5,141 bases of DNA from SYIM01 sp044359405 (GTDB taxonomy: Bacteria > Pseudomonadota > Gammaproteobacteria > Burkholderiales > Burkholderiaceae_E), in NCBI GenBank assembly GCA_044359405.1, contig JBIKMC010000250.1, positions 1 through 5,141 of the forward strand, read 5' to 3'. The notes beneath the pieces are model-generated. The model was not told where the DNA came from. It did not search any database and was given only the letters and a program-made list of their open reading frames with translations. The translations under genes and the position numbers were made by a program. Below are positions 5,008 through 5,141 of the stretch, in pieces. Numbering within the stretch: the first letter of the stretch is position 1; each line of letters opens with the position of its first letter.

Positions 5008-5141
5008 TCAGTTGTTCTCGGGTCCAGACGAAAGGCGCTGCGGTCTGCGCGAAATCTCGGTGCGGGCCTTTACCGACTCAACGTAGTCGAGCAACTCCTG
5101 TTGAGACATGATGCGCTCAAGCTGCTGGCGAATACCATCGC
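5008..5141 (-). CDS. C-terminal end of a - strand gene, possibly PpiD/SurA-like peptidyl-prolyl isomerase (runs off right edge)
   Basis: The last 43 codons and the stop are visible. The translation begins DGIRQQLERIMSQQELLDYV and goes on with ESVKARTEI before a polar tail ending GPENN. A charged helix with 'QQ-x-LLDYV-x-S-x-K-x-x-x-x-I' followed by a short strand and a disordered tail resembles the C-terminus of periplasmic parvulin-type chaperones such as PpiD. The similarity is short and generic. The reading frame is favoured because the other two - strand frames close quickly here and third positions are G/C-rich. The catalytic domain would lie beyond the window. The gene converges on mnmH with a 112-bp gap. 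That a gene ends here is fairly secure; its identity is not. Confidence 0.5.
   Translation of the reverse strand, partial: DGIRQQLERIMSQQELLDYVESVKARTEISRRPQRLSSGPENN

Overview
The window looks like chromosome from a betaproteobacterium, most likely order Burkholderiales and perhaps Alcaligenaceae. This is inferred from protein style and gene content (a PaaH-like 3-hydroxyacyl-CoA dehydrogenase tail, an unfused phosphotransferase/acyl-CoA dehydrogenase pair, a DUF1178 protein, MnmH) and from a moderately GC-rich composition judged by eye. No rRNA, tRNA, CRISPR array, insertion sequence or phage gene was seen. The window is densely coding and no gene-free stretch reaches 300 bases.

Left block (1-3289, all + strand). 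Four genes follow one another with gaps of 11, 39 and 34 bp and look like one operon. They are the last 56 codons of a 3-hydroxyacyl-CoA dehydrogenase, an APH-fold phosphotransferase, an acyl-CoA dehydrogenase of the ACAD10/ACAD11 type, and a Nu-class glutathione transferase very like E. coli YfcG. The phosphotransferase and dehydrogenase are the two halves that are fused in animal ACAD10/ACAD11 and that act as LvaA and LvaC in Pseudomonas levulinate catabolism. There, a 4-hydroxyacyl-CoA is phosphorylated, and the phosphate is then removed so that the chain re-enters beta-oxidation as a 3-hydroxyacyl-CoA. A 3-hydroxyacyl-CoA dehydrogenase directly upstream fits as the next enzyme. This is an inference from family and context, but it is the most interesting feature of the window.

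Right block (3351-5141). A small DUF1178 zinc-ribbon-like protein on the - strand converges on the glutathione transferase gene. It diverges from mnmH (tRNA 2-selenouridine synthase, + strand) across only 30 bp. mnmH converges on the C-terminal end of another - strand gene, possibly a parvulin-type peptidyl-prolyl isomerase, which runs off the right edge.

Non-coding structure. Both convergent gaps carry short tandem repeats: three 15-bp units at 3305-3349, and about three 14-bp units at 4921-4962 ending in a 7-bp hairpin. Around the first array, two near-identical 15-mers (13/15) each contain the stop codon of one of the converging genes at the same offset. No strong rho-independent terminator was found in either gap.
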